Shown piece by piece: positions 10,181-20,830 of a stretch of DNA of 64,000 nt. The DNA comes from Fremontodendron californicum. Lineage: Eukaryota; Streptophyta; Magnoliopsida; Malvales; Malvaceae. Where the stretch lies: the NCBI GenBank assembly GCA_030761205.1, contig JAULJL010000035.1, forward strand, positions 13,162,001 through 13,226,000, in the 5' to 3' direction. Made by a program: the position numbers and the translations under genes. The first letter of the stretch is position 1. Every line of letters starts with the position of its first letter. Under the pieces are notes generated by a model. That model did no database searches, was not told where the DNA came from, and saw nothing but the letters and a program-made list of their open reading frames with translations.

Positions 10181-10828
10181 ATGGAAAGTACTTTGTCCCA
10201 GCGCATTGAAACAATTTGTGTCTTTGGAGGTGCTTATCCAGGGAAAAATAAAATATTCGCTGATGAAGCCATAAGAGTTGGAGTAATACTTGCCCAACAA
10301 AAGATCCAGTTGATTTATGGAAGCGATAGTACGGGTTTAATGGGAGCAGTCGCTACAGCAGCACATGCCGGAGGAAGTCCAGTTCTAGGAATCGTGCCAA
10401 AACTATTCACAGGTTTTTGTGGACCTACCGTGGGTAAGGAAATACAAGTCTGGAGTATCCCTGAACGGATGACAATCATGTACCATTCTGCCGATGCATT
10501 CATTGCTTTACCAGGAGGTCTGGGTACATTGGAAGAAATAGCTTGCGTGGCTTCTTTGTCATCTTTGGTCACAAATAAGAAACCCATTGGTTTGCTTAAT
10601 ATTAATGGTTATTTTAGTAATTTGCTTTCATATTTAGATAATGCTGTGGAAAATGGATTCATGTTTTCAGAGGCAAGGAGAACCATAATTTTTGCTACAA
10701 CCATTGAAGATTTACTCAAAAAGCTCCAAGCTTACGAGTATTTACCTGCTACGGTTGTTTCGCAAACGCTCGGAAAAAGAAAAAGAGATATGGACGAGCA
10801 AGGAGTGCATTGCACTTTGTCTTTGTGA
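10181..10828 (+). CDS. LOG-family cytokinin riboside 5'-monophosphate phosphoribohydrolase
   Basis: This is an open 215-residue frame of normal length for plant LOG proteins. LOG enzymes release active cytokinin bases from riboside monophosphates in the cytosol and nucleus. Seen: Rossmann-like start ICVFGGAYPGKN at 12-23; the nucleotide-binding stretch LIYGSDSTGLMG at 44-55; VLGIVPK at 68-74; the conserved Arg of the catalytic pair at 96 (PERMTIM); the family signature PGGLGTLEE at 111-119 including the catalytic Glu; KPIGLLNINGYF at 134-145; and a basic GKRKR at 198-202. Oddities: plant LOGs normally have YGGGS in the second motif, and both inverted copies encode it, but this copy has YGSDS, so substrate binding may be impaired. 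Lys after the catalytic Arg is Met. The ORF starts 360 bases after the zinc-finger ORF on the same strand. Family assignment is firm; activity is uncertain. Confidence 0.88.
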   Translation: MESTLSQRIETICVFGGAYPGKNKIFADEAIRVGVILAQQKIQLIYGSDSTGLMGAVATAAHAGGSPVLGIVPKLFTGFCGPTVGKEIQVWSIPERMTIMYHSADAFIALPGGLGTLEEIACVASLSSLVTNKKPIGLLNINGYFSNLLSYLDNAVENGFMFSEARRTIIFATTIEDLLKKLQAYEYLPATVVSQTLGKRKRDMDEQGVHCTLSL

Positions 10829-12567
10829 CATTATCTAACAATTTGTTTGTTGTATAATAAGTGGTTAGCAACCTCTGCAGGTAATATCTCCTAAATTCTA
10901 CCTTTAAAATTTGACATTGGGGACAATGTCATATTTTAGTAGGGGGTAAGGGACATATTTTGCTAATTTGTAAAAAAAAAAAAAATTGTTGTGTTTTAAG
11001 CCATTTAGAAGTATTCATCCTGAACAAGGTCTGAGTAAGGGAGACTTGAGACATACCTTGTCAGTTTGATTTAATCTTTTTTTTAAAAAAAAAAAAACAC
11101 TATCTGGTCCGTTTATTATCTGCATGTGTTTTACTACTTTCGTGTATGTATTTTTTTTGAGTATTAGTATAATCTTGGCAAGCATGTGGATAAAGCAATA
11201 GTGTTACAAAGACTTTGATTAAGTTATCTAGGTTATTTTCAATTTGGTTTTCTGAAAATTGAATATTTTTGATGATCAAATGTCTTTGAGGTTGTTTTTG
11301 GCAGATCGGTTCGATTTTTGTTGGAATGTGAATTCATGGTGAGCCGTTGGAAAGCCACGGAAAACTGGGAAGACATAGTAAGTTTACTTTTTCTCTTCAT
11401 TCCACATGCAGATTTAAGTCATCACATAGATGCTTGCATCTATACATGATCTGATCTTAGAACAAAGTCACTATCCAGAAAGCACCTTATCTTTCCCCCC
11501 TTACATTAGGAGCCCATAGGTTGTAAACCTTCGGGTTGGATCCCTAGATATGAACTCCAGAAATTATGCCAAAGTGAACGGATACGATTCCGACCCCCAT
11601 TCCCTCTTTATACTTTTATGATAATATTTGTGATCATTGGGTTTGGGATTGTGCGTTTCCTTCTTGTTTATTTTGTTATCTTTTGAAATCTGAAAAAAAA
11701 TGGGAATAATGCAAAAGAGGGTAGTTAGAATGAGTGACTGTTTTTAGAGTCGTGAACTTCGAACTTAATGATGCCAAAACAATGTTGTGATGAGTTGAGA
11801 AAAAGATGCTGAAAAAAAGAGCTGATGAAAATTTGTCTTGTTTGATCAATTGAATGAAAAGAAAGAAAAAGAAAGTATGAAATCCAATGTGATTTCTGAA
11901 AGAAAAAAAAAAAACAAGAATGATGATTATGAATAGATGTGATTGTGCATAAAAGATGTCCCAATGAGGGCACAAATCAAAAGAAAATCACTTGTGCTTA
12001 AAAAAAAAATCAGAATTCAAGATTCGAGGTTCTTCATTATAGAGAGGTTTTTACTTTTCTATTTTCTTTGGATCGAGTCTTTTCTTGCTTTTTGTTTTCT
12101 TTTCAAAATATTAATGTTGAACATAGGACTAAGGATGAGTGAGAATGGAAATATTTTGAGAGGATTGATCACATTATTATTATATTTCTTGAGCCTAACT
12201 TGTGATAAACCTCAGATTATGTTTGAACATCCCACCCCTCACTTGTCCATAAGCCTCAGATTCATCTCTGTACCGATCAGATTTGTCAAGTTCACTTGTG
12301 AACTGCGGTGACAAGGATCTTAGCATGTGTACTTATGAAGCTATAGTTTGCCTAGTCCTCCATGGCTAGCTAAAGTCTCGCCAAGAAGGAAGTTCCTCAA
12401 TCGTACGGTAATGCCTTCAATTTTAATCTCATTGACCCTTTACTCGAACTTAATATGCCAATGATACTTAATTAGATGCCTTGCCAATTCTTACGCTTGA
12501 TCTTGCTTGTTTGTTTGAGATCCCTTTAATTTGTTTTCCTGTTTATTTTTTTTTTTAGGATTGAGTC
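10829..12567 (+). other. Non-coding 3' region of the Athila-like element
   Basis: This AT-rich stretch lies between the LOG ORF and the polypurine tract. It holds homopolymer runs (A-run near 10973-10985, T/A-run near 11077-11097) and a GGGGACAATGTCAT motif near 10919-10932, which recalls the segment after the coding region in Athila-like elements. From roughly 11100 it differs from the corresponding 31590-33250 and 39835-41500 of the compound. ORFs at 11676-11975 and 11943-12311 have no recognisable product and are not shared by the other copies. Confidence 0.7.
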
Positions 12568-12604
12568 GTTGCTAGGGACTAGTAACAATCTAAGTGTGGG
12601 GGTG
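12568..12604 (+). promoter_or_regulatory. Hairpin plus polypurine tract before the 3' LTR
   Basis: GTTGCTAG-GGA-CTAGTAAC (12568-12586) forms an 8-bp stem with one G-T pair. The tract TAAGTGTGGGGGTG (12591-12604) abuts the LTR and is the expected plus-strand primer. The inverted copies have a perfect version of the stem at 31568-31586 and 39813-39831. Confidence 0.78.
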
Positions 12605-14104
12605 TGATAACTCGTATAATTATATAGTTTTTAGTTATGTTTTATTATTGTTTTGTGTCAAATACGAGTTATTATTGCTTAGTCTAATTGTGTTTATGAT
12701 CTTTTATATTTTTTGTAATTTGGTGTTTTTCACGAGTTTCTTTGAGTGATTTCAGATTACTAGGTTAAATCAAGAATTAAGGGCAAATCCAGTTCAGTTC
12801 TAGTTCCGACACCTTTTGCCATATCAGCTATATCTGGAGTTTTACTGAAGCAGTAAGGCTGAAATTTTTACAATGCAGATTTAAGAGGCATATCTATCTT
12901 TTTCATGTTTTACACTTCTTGAAACGGAGTCGTTTTCCCTAGCGAAATATGGTATCAAGTTGGCTGATGTGCAATGACGTCTGTTCTGACCAGTTTTGGT
13001 ATTTTGACCATATCTTCTCATCCACATGAGAAAATGAGCTGATTCCAACGGCTATGGATCAAAAACTGATAGGGGTATATTTTTCTAGAAGACCATTTGA
13101 TCAGATCAAGCCTCCAACATTGACAAAATCAACCATCAAGCTGGCTGATCAGAATTGTCATACAATATGACGAAAATTGTTAGAAAAATGCACCCACCTA
13201 TTATACCTACCTTTGAAATTTATAAAGCTTGTCTCTTGTCATTTAGCTTTCCAAAATGTGTATAAATAGAGGGCCTTGGATGAGTATTATTGTAGATTAG
13301 TAGGATATTAGCCATTGTAATAAAATTCTCTAAGTTTTCTTCTTCTTTCCTTTCTCTAGTTTTCTTTTTCTTTATTTACTTATGTTTCTTACATTTCTTT
13401 TCATTTTATTCATATCTAGTATGTGTTGCTAATCATATTGTTGAGGTGATGAGGTGAAGCTTTTGGTAAATGCTAAGGTTAGTCTCTTAAACATGAGCTA
13501 AAATGAATCATCATTTATAAACACTAGTATATATAATATTTTCTTTTGGTTTAAAATCATACTTGCAAAGTAGGGATCTTGATTCATTATTGACAAGGAA
13601 AATGGCACAGTAAATGCTTGGTTTCATAACCTTGATTTGTTGTAGACATATACCTTGGCATAAGGAATGCTTGGACTCTTTTTATGAGTTTTGAAGACAC
13701 CAAATGAACATAATATCATATGCTATGGACGTTGGACAATTTGGACTGAATTGCTAAACCTTCCGATTGGAACCTCCTTTATGTGTGGATTTCAATTGTG
13801 TAATAAAACAAGATTAATCTTAGCATAACACCAAGAGTGGATTCTCTAACCTCAACATCTTTTCTTATTGTTTTATATATCTTGTTTAATTTCTTTTATA
13901 TTTTGTTTATTTTGTTCTCTAATATCTTGTTTATCTTATTTTGTTGTTGATTCCCTAATATCTTGTTTACTTTCTTTGTCTTATATATTTATAAACTTAT
14001 ACTTACTAATACGCTTCCCTGTGGTTCGACCTCGAACACCCGAGAATTTATTACTTGAACATAACCTGCACTTGGGTTTACAACTCTTAATTGAGTCTCC
14101 ATCA
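12605..14104 (+). repeat. 3' LTR of the Athila-like element
   Basis: This 1500-bp partner of 4673-6173 ends TCCATCA directly before the GCCTT target copy. It keeps an intact TATA box (TATAAATAG, 13261-13269), unlike the 5' LTR. AATAAA signals occur near 13319 and 13802. Confidence 0.92.
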
Positions 14105-14109
14105 GCCTT

Positions 14110-15096
14110 AGAACCGATTCACCCTCATATAGTGAACCTAGGCAAAGCCATGCCGAATTTTCGTTAGACATACCGAAAATAGGAACACATGGAGGGACAT
14201 TTCTAAACTTTTTGTTACCTATTTTGCACTCTGAATAAGTGTGGTAGATCGGGCAACGATGTACGTACATCGCCCGTAATAAATGTGATACTCCGCCTCG
14301 AAGGCATCGTGATGCCTAAATAAGCAAAATTGTTGGGGCAGATGTTCATTAGCTGTTTTAAAAAAAAAAATCATTTTTCAAGCATTTTTGCATGTTGCAC
14401 ATTTCATGCATGTGTGAATAAGCATGTACATTTTTGGTTGTATTATTAATCTCATTCTTTGCAATAAACAGTTGGTAATTTTATTTGATTGGTTTTTTAT
14501 AAACCGGTAGTGTTGCATGAACATTTGGATATTGTACCATAGTAAGATCCACTATCCCAAATTTCTTTTGAAAATAATATGATTGGTTTTTCATAGAGAA
14601 AAAAAAACATGTTTCAAAAAAAATCATAAATTTGGAGGCAAATCTTGCATAATGAGATTTTTGAATAATCAAGATTTAGGTCCCACCAATTTCGTGTAAT
14701 CATTGGTTAATTTATTTGTGTCATTTTGACATCGTGTTACAGTCATAACATGCATGATTATTCATTGTAGAATACATTTGTGATATACTTGGTCATTCTT
14801 TGTGTATACCTTTGTGTTAATACATTTAGTCGTAGCATGTATTCATTTTGACATCATAACATGCATGGTCATTCGTTGTAGAATACATACATGGTCATTA
14901 TTTGTATATACTTGTGCATCAATTTATTCATTTTTTTAAATACATAATGTGGGCATTAGATTCCATCCATAGCATACATAGTCACCATAATTTCTCTGTA
15001 TATGTTCATGCATTAATCATCAGTTTATTCATGCACATAGGAATGGAGCATGTACATTCATAATTGTATTCTTAATCTCATGACATTTTCATTTGC
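14110..15096 (+). other. B1 leader, right part, with palindromes
   Basis: The B1 leader continues after the nested element. It contains the perfect 16-bp palindrome CGATGTACGTACATCG (14257-14272) and a second stem AGGCATC-GT-GATGCCT (14302-14317). From about 14350 it turns into AT-rich sequence with spaced CATGCAT and TGACATC words, matching 29400-29905 (B2) and, inverted, 61150-61600 (C). No gene is seen. Confidence 0.75.
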
Positions 15097-16047
15097 ATGA
15101 AAGGGGTTCGAGATATGAGGAATGAATCGGAGGAACGATTGGGTGCTTTGGAACGCAATCAAGAGGAATATGGACATGAAATCCGAGAGGTGAAAGAACA
15201 ACTTGCCAAATTGCTGAAAATGGTTGAGGATATGGGTAAAAGTAAAAAGGAACTTTCTCAGGGCTCTGCATCGCCTTCGGATCAACCAAAACCATTAGGT
15301 CCAGAACATACAATCCTTGCTGGATCCTGCACTTGTCAATGCCACAAAGGTTGCAATCCTGATGAAATTGTGGACAAAATCATGAAAATAATTAAACCTG
15401 AAAGCCTGATACCAAAGACAGAAACCTCGAATCCAGTACCATACCTGCAAACTGTTCTAGGTCCAAACCAGTATCCCCACCCTACTATGGTCCAATCGTC
15501 CATTGGGATGACCACTACGGGATTCTAGAATCCCACACCATCACCAACAACTGCCAGTTCATACTATTTCCCTCATCAATCACCTTATCCAGTACCTGGG
15601 ATAGGAACCTCGAGCTATGTACAACCTCCAAAGGCCTCGTGTCCAAATCCATACCCTTACCATGCTGTTTCGCCACAGCTCCATGTAAACACACTGGTTC
15701 GAACCTTAGTGCCACCACCAAGTGCCCCAACTCCTAGGCCATGTGTGACTAAGAAATGACCCCAGGATAAGACCCAAATGCCTTTTGATCCCATTCCAAT
15801 CAGCTACCGAGAGGTTCTCCCTATACTAATCCAAAATCACATGGTTGCCTGTGTCCCATTGAAATCCCTGTCACCACCATATCCAAGGTGGTATAATCCA
15901 AATGAAAGATGTGATTATCACTGTGGAATTGTTGGCCATAGCATCGAAGATTGTATAGCAGTCAAAAGGAAAGTGCAAGCTCTCATAGATGCCAAGTGGT
16001 TGGATCCAACGACATTGATTGATAGAGGACTGGAAAAGAGTCATTAG
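15097..16047 (+). pseudogene. Truncated TAT/Ogre-like gag, first module
   Basis: This frame reads as a Gag with its capsid core removed. The N-terminal part (15097-15528) has a coiled-coil-like heptad stretch (about residues 7-48) and a Cys/His-rich segment with CTCQCHKGC. After a TAG at 15526-15528 the frame continues through a Pro/Tyr-rich linker to a TGA near 15757. It then continues to the Ogre/TAT Gag C-terminus with PPYPRWYNPNERCDYH and the knuckle CDYHCGIVGHSIEDC, ending at 16047. Two stops and the missing middle make it a relic. A second, fuller gag follows at 16922, so B1 carries two gag modules in series. Confidence 0.78.
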
Positions 16048-16921
16048 GATTGGGAGATTTACGTCATTGAGGTGGAAAGACTTTGGTCTTATATGATGTA
16101 ATAGGATTTCACTTTTTCAGTAGCCGGCTCTTATATCCTTAGGATGCTAGAAAAAATAAAGTGCTTGTAAAGACAGTTTTAACTACTGCTCAAATTTTGT
16201 AAAACATGGTTTATACCATTGTGAACATTGATATGGGAATGAATTGAGTATGCTTCAAATTTATGAGATGTTGATGATTAAGTTCCTCCGATTCTTATTT
16301 CCTCCGTGATATCTTCCCCTTTGCGTTTTGCATCCCATCAATTATTTGTCAGGTTGCATTCATGCATTCATGATCAGCATGATTTTTCTGTATATATCCA
16401 TGCATTAATTTTCTTATTCTTTACATGCATCATGTTGACTTTGGGTTGCATTCATAACAAACATAGTCAGTATGATTTCTTTGTATATACATCATGTTAG
16501 CATTAGGTCGCATTCATGACACACATTGTTAGCATGATCTTCTTATATCAATCATTCATTGTTTGCATAATTGACACCGTGTTGCGTTCATAGTGTATGT
16601 GATCATTCATTGGGAAACCTGCTAAAATACATGATCAGTCATTGCATATATTCATGTGTTGATTTGTTTATTCTTTGCTTGCAACATGTTGGCATCGTGA
16701 TTACATTTATTACATATATGGTCAGCATGTTTCCATTGTACATGTCCATACATCATATTGCTTAGGCTTCACATGCATCAAATTGCATTCATGGCTCATT
16801 CATCATGACATACATTTGGGGAAAATAAAACAGAAGTTGGCTTGGCTTTAGTAGCCTTTGAAATAATTTCCATTTCAAATCAGAAGAAGTACTGAGTACA
16901 CTTTTAATACAGGCTGGTGCT
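16048..16921 (+). other. Spacer with CATGCATCATGTTGGCATC-type repeats
   Basis: This non-coding spacer lies between the two gag modules. From about 16310 to 16810 it has loosely repeated blocks of roughly 110 bases containing TTGCATTCATG, TGTATATA and CATGCATCA words. The same repeat type lies at 48040-48770 (B2) and, inverted, at 60080-61140 (C). Overlapping ORFs here are products of the repeat. Confidence 0.65.
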
Positions 16922-18379
16922 ATGGAGGATGAACAAGTTGCCCGAATGGAAAAAATGGAAAGGGAACAGAGAGAATTGCGAGAACAGCTAGCAAAATCTC
17001 AAGCAGAATCTAAGGATCAGATGACTAAACTGATGGAGCTAATGTCTGCTGTAATCAAGGGAAAAGGATACACCGAAAACTTTGTCGCCGGAGAAGGGTT
17101 AGAGGCACAAAAGGGCCAAGATGAGGTCGTAATAAGTGATGCCCAGAACACTGTTAACCCTTTCAATGTCCTAAACTCAAATGATCCAGCTGAACAGGCA
17201 AAGTTGAAAAGGGTTGCAGTAAATGAGGATGAGTTGGCAGATTCCCAAGGGAAATATCAGTTGTTAGATGAAAGGCTCCGGGCAGTAGAAAGAATAGATG
17301 TATTTGGGAGTTTAGATGCGAAAGAACGATGTTTGGTCCTCGATTTAGTCATTCCTCCTAAGTTCAAGATCCCTGACTTTGTGAAATATGACGGGATGAC
17401 CGATCCATCAGCCCACATCACTATGTTCTGCCGGAAGATGACAAGTCATATAGATAATGATAAGCTTTTGATTCACTGCATTCAGGATAGCCTCAGCGGA
17501 TCCGCAATTAGGTGGTATAGTCAGTTGAGGAAAGATCAGATTCGCTCTTGGAATGACCTGGCTAGGGTTTTTCTAAACCAGTACAAGTATATGACCGACA
17601 TGGCGCTTGACCGTCTCACCTTGCAAAATATGAAGAAAAGAGCTACTGAGAGCTTCAAAGAATATGCGCAACGGTGGATGAGCCTGGTCGTCCAAGTACA
17701 ACCGCCTTTAAATCAGAAGGAAACCACTGTCTTTTTTGTGAATACACTGCAGGCCCCGTACTATGATATACTTGTCGGCAACACCACGAAGAATTTTTTA
17801 GACATGGTAATTTCAGGGGAGATGATTGAGAATGCTATCAAGGATGGGAAAATTGAAGGAGAAAGAACATTCAATACCAAGAAAAAGGAGGCATCTGAAA
17901 AGAAAAAGAAAAATACCCAAGTCGTGGAAGACTTTGCCGCACTTCCCCAATTCTCCTCGTATCAGCCATTTTACTCTACCCTGAACAATGTCTCTCAAGG
18001 TTTTTATCCTTACCAACCAATGACTGCAACTACACCAGAATTTACATCTGTCTATCAATAGAACACCCTTGGGAATAATCGAAAGGGACATAAAAAGCGA
18101 AAAAGAAATCAGGTTGACCCGATTCCTGTGACATACAGTGAGCTACTACCTCAACTCATCCAGAGTCACCTTGTGACACCCATGCAAATAGAGCCTCTGA
18201 AGCCCCCTTATCCGAGCTGGTATGATGTTAATGAGTGTTGTGGTTATCATTCCAGCAATCAAGGTCACTCAACAGAGAACTGCCCCGCTTTGAAGTACAA
18301 GGTCAGGGATCTCATCAAGGCTGGTTCGATAAGTTTTGAAGATGGGGAAGCCAAGTGTCATAAGAAACATTGTGCATGA
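16922..18379 (+). pseudogene. TAT/Ogre-like gag, second module, one nonsense codon
   Basis: The first part (16922-18061, 379 residues) is a recognisable TAT-lineage Gag. It has an N-terminal coiled coil (about residues 1-45), then the capsid-type domain around residues 140-300 with PPKFKIPDFVKYDGMTDPSAH, IRWYSQL and FKEYAQRWM. A TAG at 18059-18061 stops it, but the same frame reads on to 18379 with PPYPSWYDVNECCGYH and the knuckle CGYHSSNQGHSTENC. So one nonsense change separates capsid from zinc knuckle. The protein would form the particle and bind RNA. No protease, reverse transcriptase or integrase follows before the 3' LTR, so B1 is non-autonomous. Confidence 0.82.
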
Positions 18380-20830
18380 TCATATTAGGTTTTTTTACGC
18401 ATGTAGTTCTATACACTGTGATGATGAAAGCACTTGTCTCATGTTAACATCTACATGAATTAAATGAATTTTGAATTTTAGATGCTTTGTGTTTATCGTG
18501 TTTTAACAATAACTTGAATTTGCAAAAACAAGCATTATGGAATTTTTAATAATGGATAGTCTCAAGAAGATTGATGATCAGTGTTACAAATACCTTCTCC
18601 CCTCTCTTTAGGTTTTCCTAAGCCTAAATCTTTTGAACCGAGACCACTTGAAAGACCTAATGCTTCAAGGAATATGAATGATTTGACTTCATAAAACTAT
18701 TGTCATCACAGAATAAGCAAAGACGTAGATCTTAGTCTAGGCTATGAACAAAGGAACGAACTTTTTGAAAATTTTCGAATTCCTTAAAATTAAAACAAAT
18801 GAGACATTCTTTCAAGAATCCAGATTTTGATAATTTGGTGTGTGTCAAGATTGTGCTAAAACCATTCATGACCTTTCCCAATGACCACAAAAGACTAATT
18901 GCCCAGACATCACTTCATGTTTGACACCCTGGGGCACAATGATTAAAATAGATTATCCCTTGTCCCAGAGAAAACCCGTTTTTGGGTCATATTTTCCTTG
19001 TCTCTTCAAAGAACTCAGATTTGAAATTCAGCCTTTTCAGTACAGACCTGGACTTGCTATGCTTCTCATTGATACAAATTCTCATTGGTTAATCAAATTG
19101 GGGCATCATAGATGGAAATGATGGATACATGATGAATAAGGATGGACTAAATGCATGAATCATTGGGGCATGCGACGAAAAAAACAAAAAAAAAAAGAAG
19201 AAAAAAGAAGAAAAAGAAAAATTGTGATATCATGCATATGAGAATTCGGATGATTCCAAAGTGCAAAATGAAATTCTGAATATCTGTTTCCCCTGGGGAT
19301 TGCTTTTCAATGTGAATATTTGTGCTTGACATGAGAAATGGCCATCTGTCATATCCCTTTCACAAGAAAAAAATTATTATCCATAGTCACCCCTTTTGAG
19401 CCAAAAGAATTCTTTCTTCTTTGAACCCTGATCAAGGATTACCCTCTACACTGGGGGGACAAATGCGAGGAAAGATCTTTTCAAAGATCATTGAGAAATG
19501 AGTGACAGCTCAAGGACAGACACAAAGCAAATGGAGCCCCGAATAAATACGGGCGCACTCTGTCAAAGAAAAAAGAAGAGGAAAAGATGACGAAATGAAA
19601 GCCAAGAAAAACAAACAAAAAACACAATAAAAAAGAAAACAAAATGTGTGAAAGACATGGCAAATGGAAAGCCAAAAGCAAGGAAGAAAAAGAGCAAAGT
19701 CAAAAGGAAAGAAATGTCCAAGAAGGGACAAATGCTTCAAAGAGAATCCTCCTCAAGAAAGGATCATTGATCTGATTACCCTCAAACACATATTTTGGGC
19801 TTATTTGTCCTTTCTTTCTGAACCTTGAGCCATGGCGTACATTACGTGCTTTAAAAGTCCATTTTGATCAAGCATGAATATTTAATTTGAAAGGTTTTTC
19901 CTCAGATTTTATCCCATTTCATCGAATTATCATTTCACTAAGGAAAAATTTAGAATTCTCAAGTGTAGGGTAGAATGAAAAAAGAGAAAGAAAAATTGGA
20001 AAGAATGGGGCTCTAGGGCGAAAACCCAAAAATGGGCGGTCTAGAGTAAAATGGAAATTTTTGATGCCATTTATGAAAGTGCCGATACCACAAAAAGAAA
20101 AGATCTTATTAAAGGAGTGGTCATCGAGGAACATCTAGGAATTCCTGAACCCCCCAAATTGTCAGCTCTCATTCGGAGGACTGTCTTCAAAAATTGAATC
20201 TTTTTTCCTCCAAGATTAAACTTTCCGATTTAAACATCCCAGCCAATCTTGACGCTTGTCACAATACCTTGATATTGGAAACTAAAATAATGTTGAATTT
20301 GTTTGGTTCTCAATGAATTCATGATTTATAAAACCTGTTCCATTTGTGAGCCTAGAAGGGATATACATTTTTGTCATGAAGTTTTCCTGGAAAAGCCAGA
20401 ATCTTGTTATACCAAGCCTTGCCAATCCCAGTTGAAAAAAACCAAATTGCTACTTAGAGAAATTTCTAACAATGATCATCAATCTTCAAAAGATTTATAC
20501 ATCACACATTGTGTGGTTAATATTTTTTGTTCAGAAGTTTTCAAGATGAGAAAAAAAATAAAGAGATTTTTTTGAAATACCCATTTTGATGTTGACATGA
20601 GACAAGGATTTTTCTAACCCAAAGGTATAGAACTGCCAGGATAGGTCCTGACTTCCAGATATGAGAAGAAGATATCGAACCCAGTTCAGATCTCTGTTGA
20701 TGAAAGTTTGAAAACTGTTGGGGCAAAGAGAATAGCCAAAATGAATTGAAGATATACTCTGATTTGAAGAGGAAAAATGAATTTGAAAGGCTAAGCCAAA
20801 GTCTAGAAAAACAACCGGGGCATTTGCATC
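18380..20830 (+). other. Long non-coding segment conserved among TAT-like copies
   Basis: No gene is recognised. Stretches around 18600-19350 and 19380-20050 match B2 (49310-50715) and, inverted, C (57370-59560) closely by eye, including purine-rich runs near 19180-19220 and 19560-19640. The small ORFs fall on both strands and differ among copies. Confidence 0.65.

Larger units (their letters stand above)
4673..14104 (+). mobile_element. Athila-like retrotransposon with two accessory genes
   Basis: This is a complete 9.4-kb element bounded by two LTRs (4673-6173 and 12605-14104) and a perfect 5-bp target duplication GCCTT (4668-4672 and 14105-14109). Order: LTR, tRNA-Asp primer site, leader, gag with CCHC knuckle, retropepsin, an N-terminal integrase zinc-domain remnant, zinc-finger ORF, LOG-family ORF, hairpin plus polypurine tract, LTR. 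Reverse transcriptase, RNase H and the integrase core are absent, so it cannot move alone. The two LTRs differ by a few dozen substitutions by eye, about 2%, so it is fairly young. The uninterrupted target is readable at 29150-29190 and, inverted, at about 61825-61850. Confidence 0.93.

Noticed and set aside
10181..10828. An ordinary host LOG gene interrupted by transposons
   Set aside because: It lies inside LTR and target-duplication boundaries, has relatives in the same place in other copies, and has no introns.
11676..12311. Small ORFs between the LOG gene and the 3' LTR as a third accessory gene
   Set aside because: No recognisable domain, they overlap on opposite strands, and they are absent from the compound's bodies.
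19147..20134. Several minus-strand Phe-rich ORFs (also in 50174-50433)
   Set aside because: They are antisense to purine-rich low-complexity sequence and are not conserved in frame between copies.
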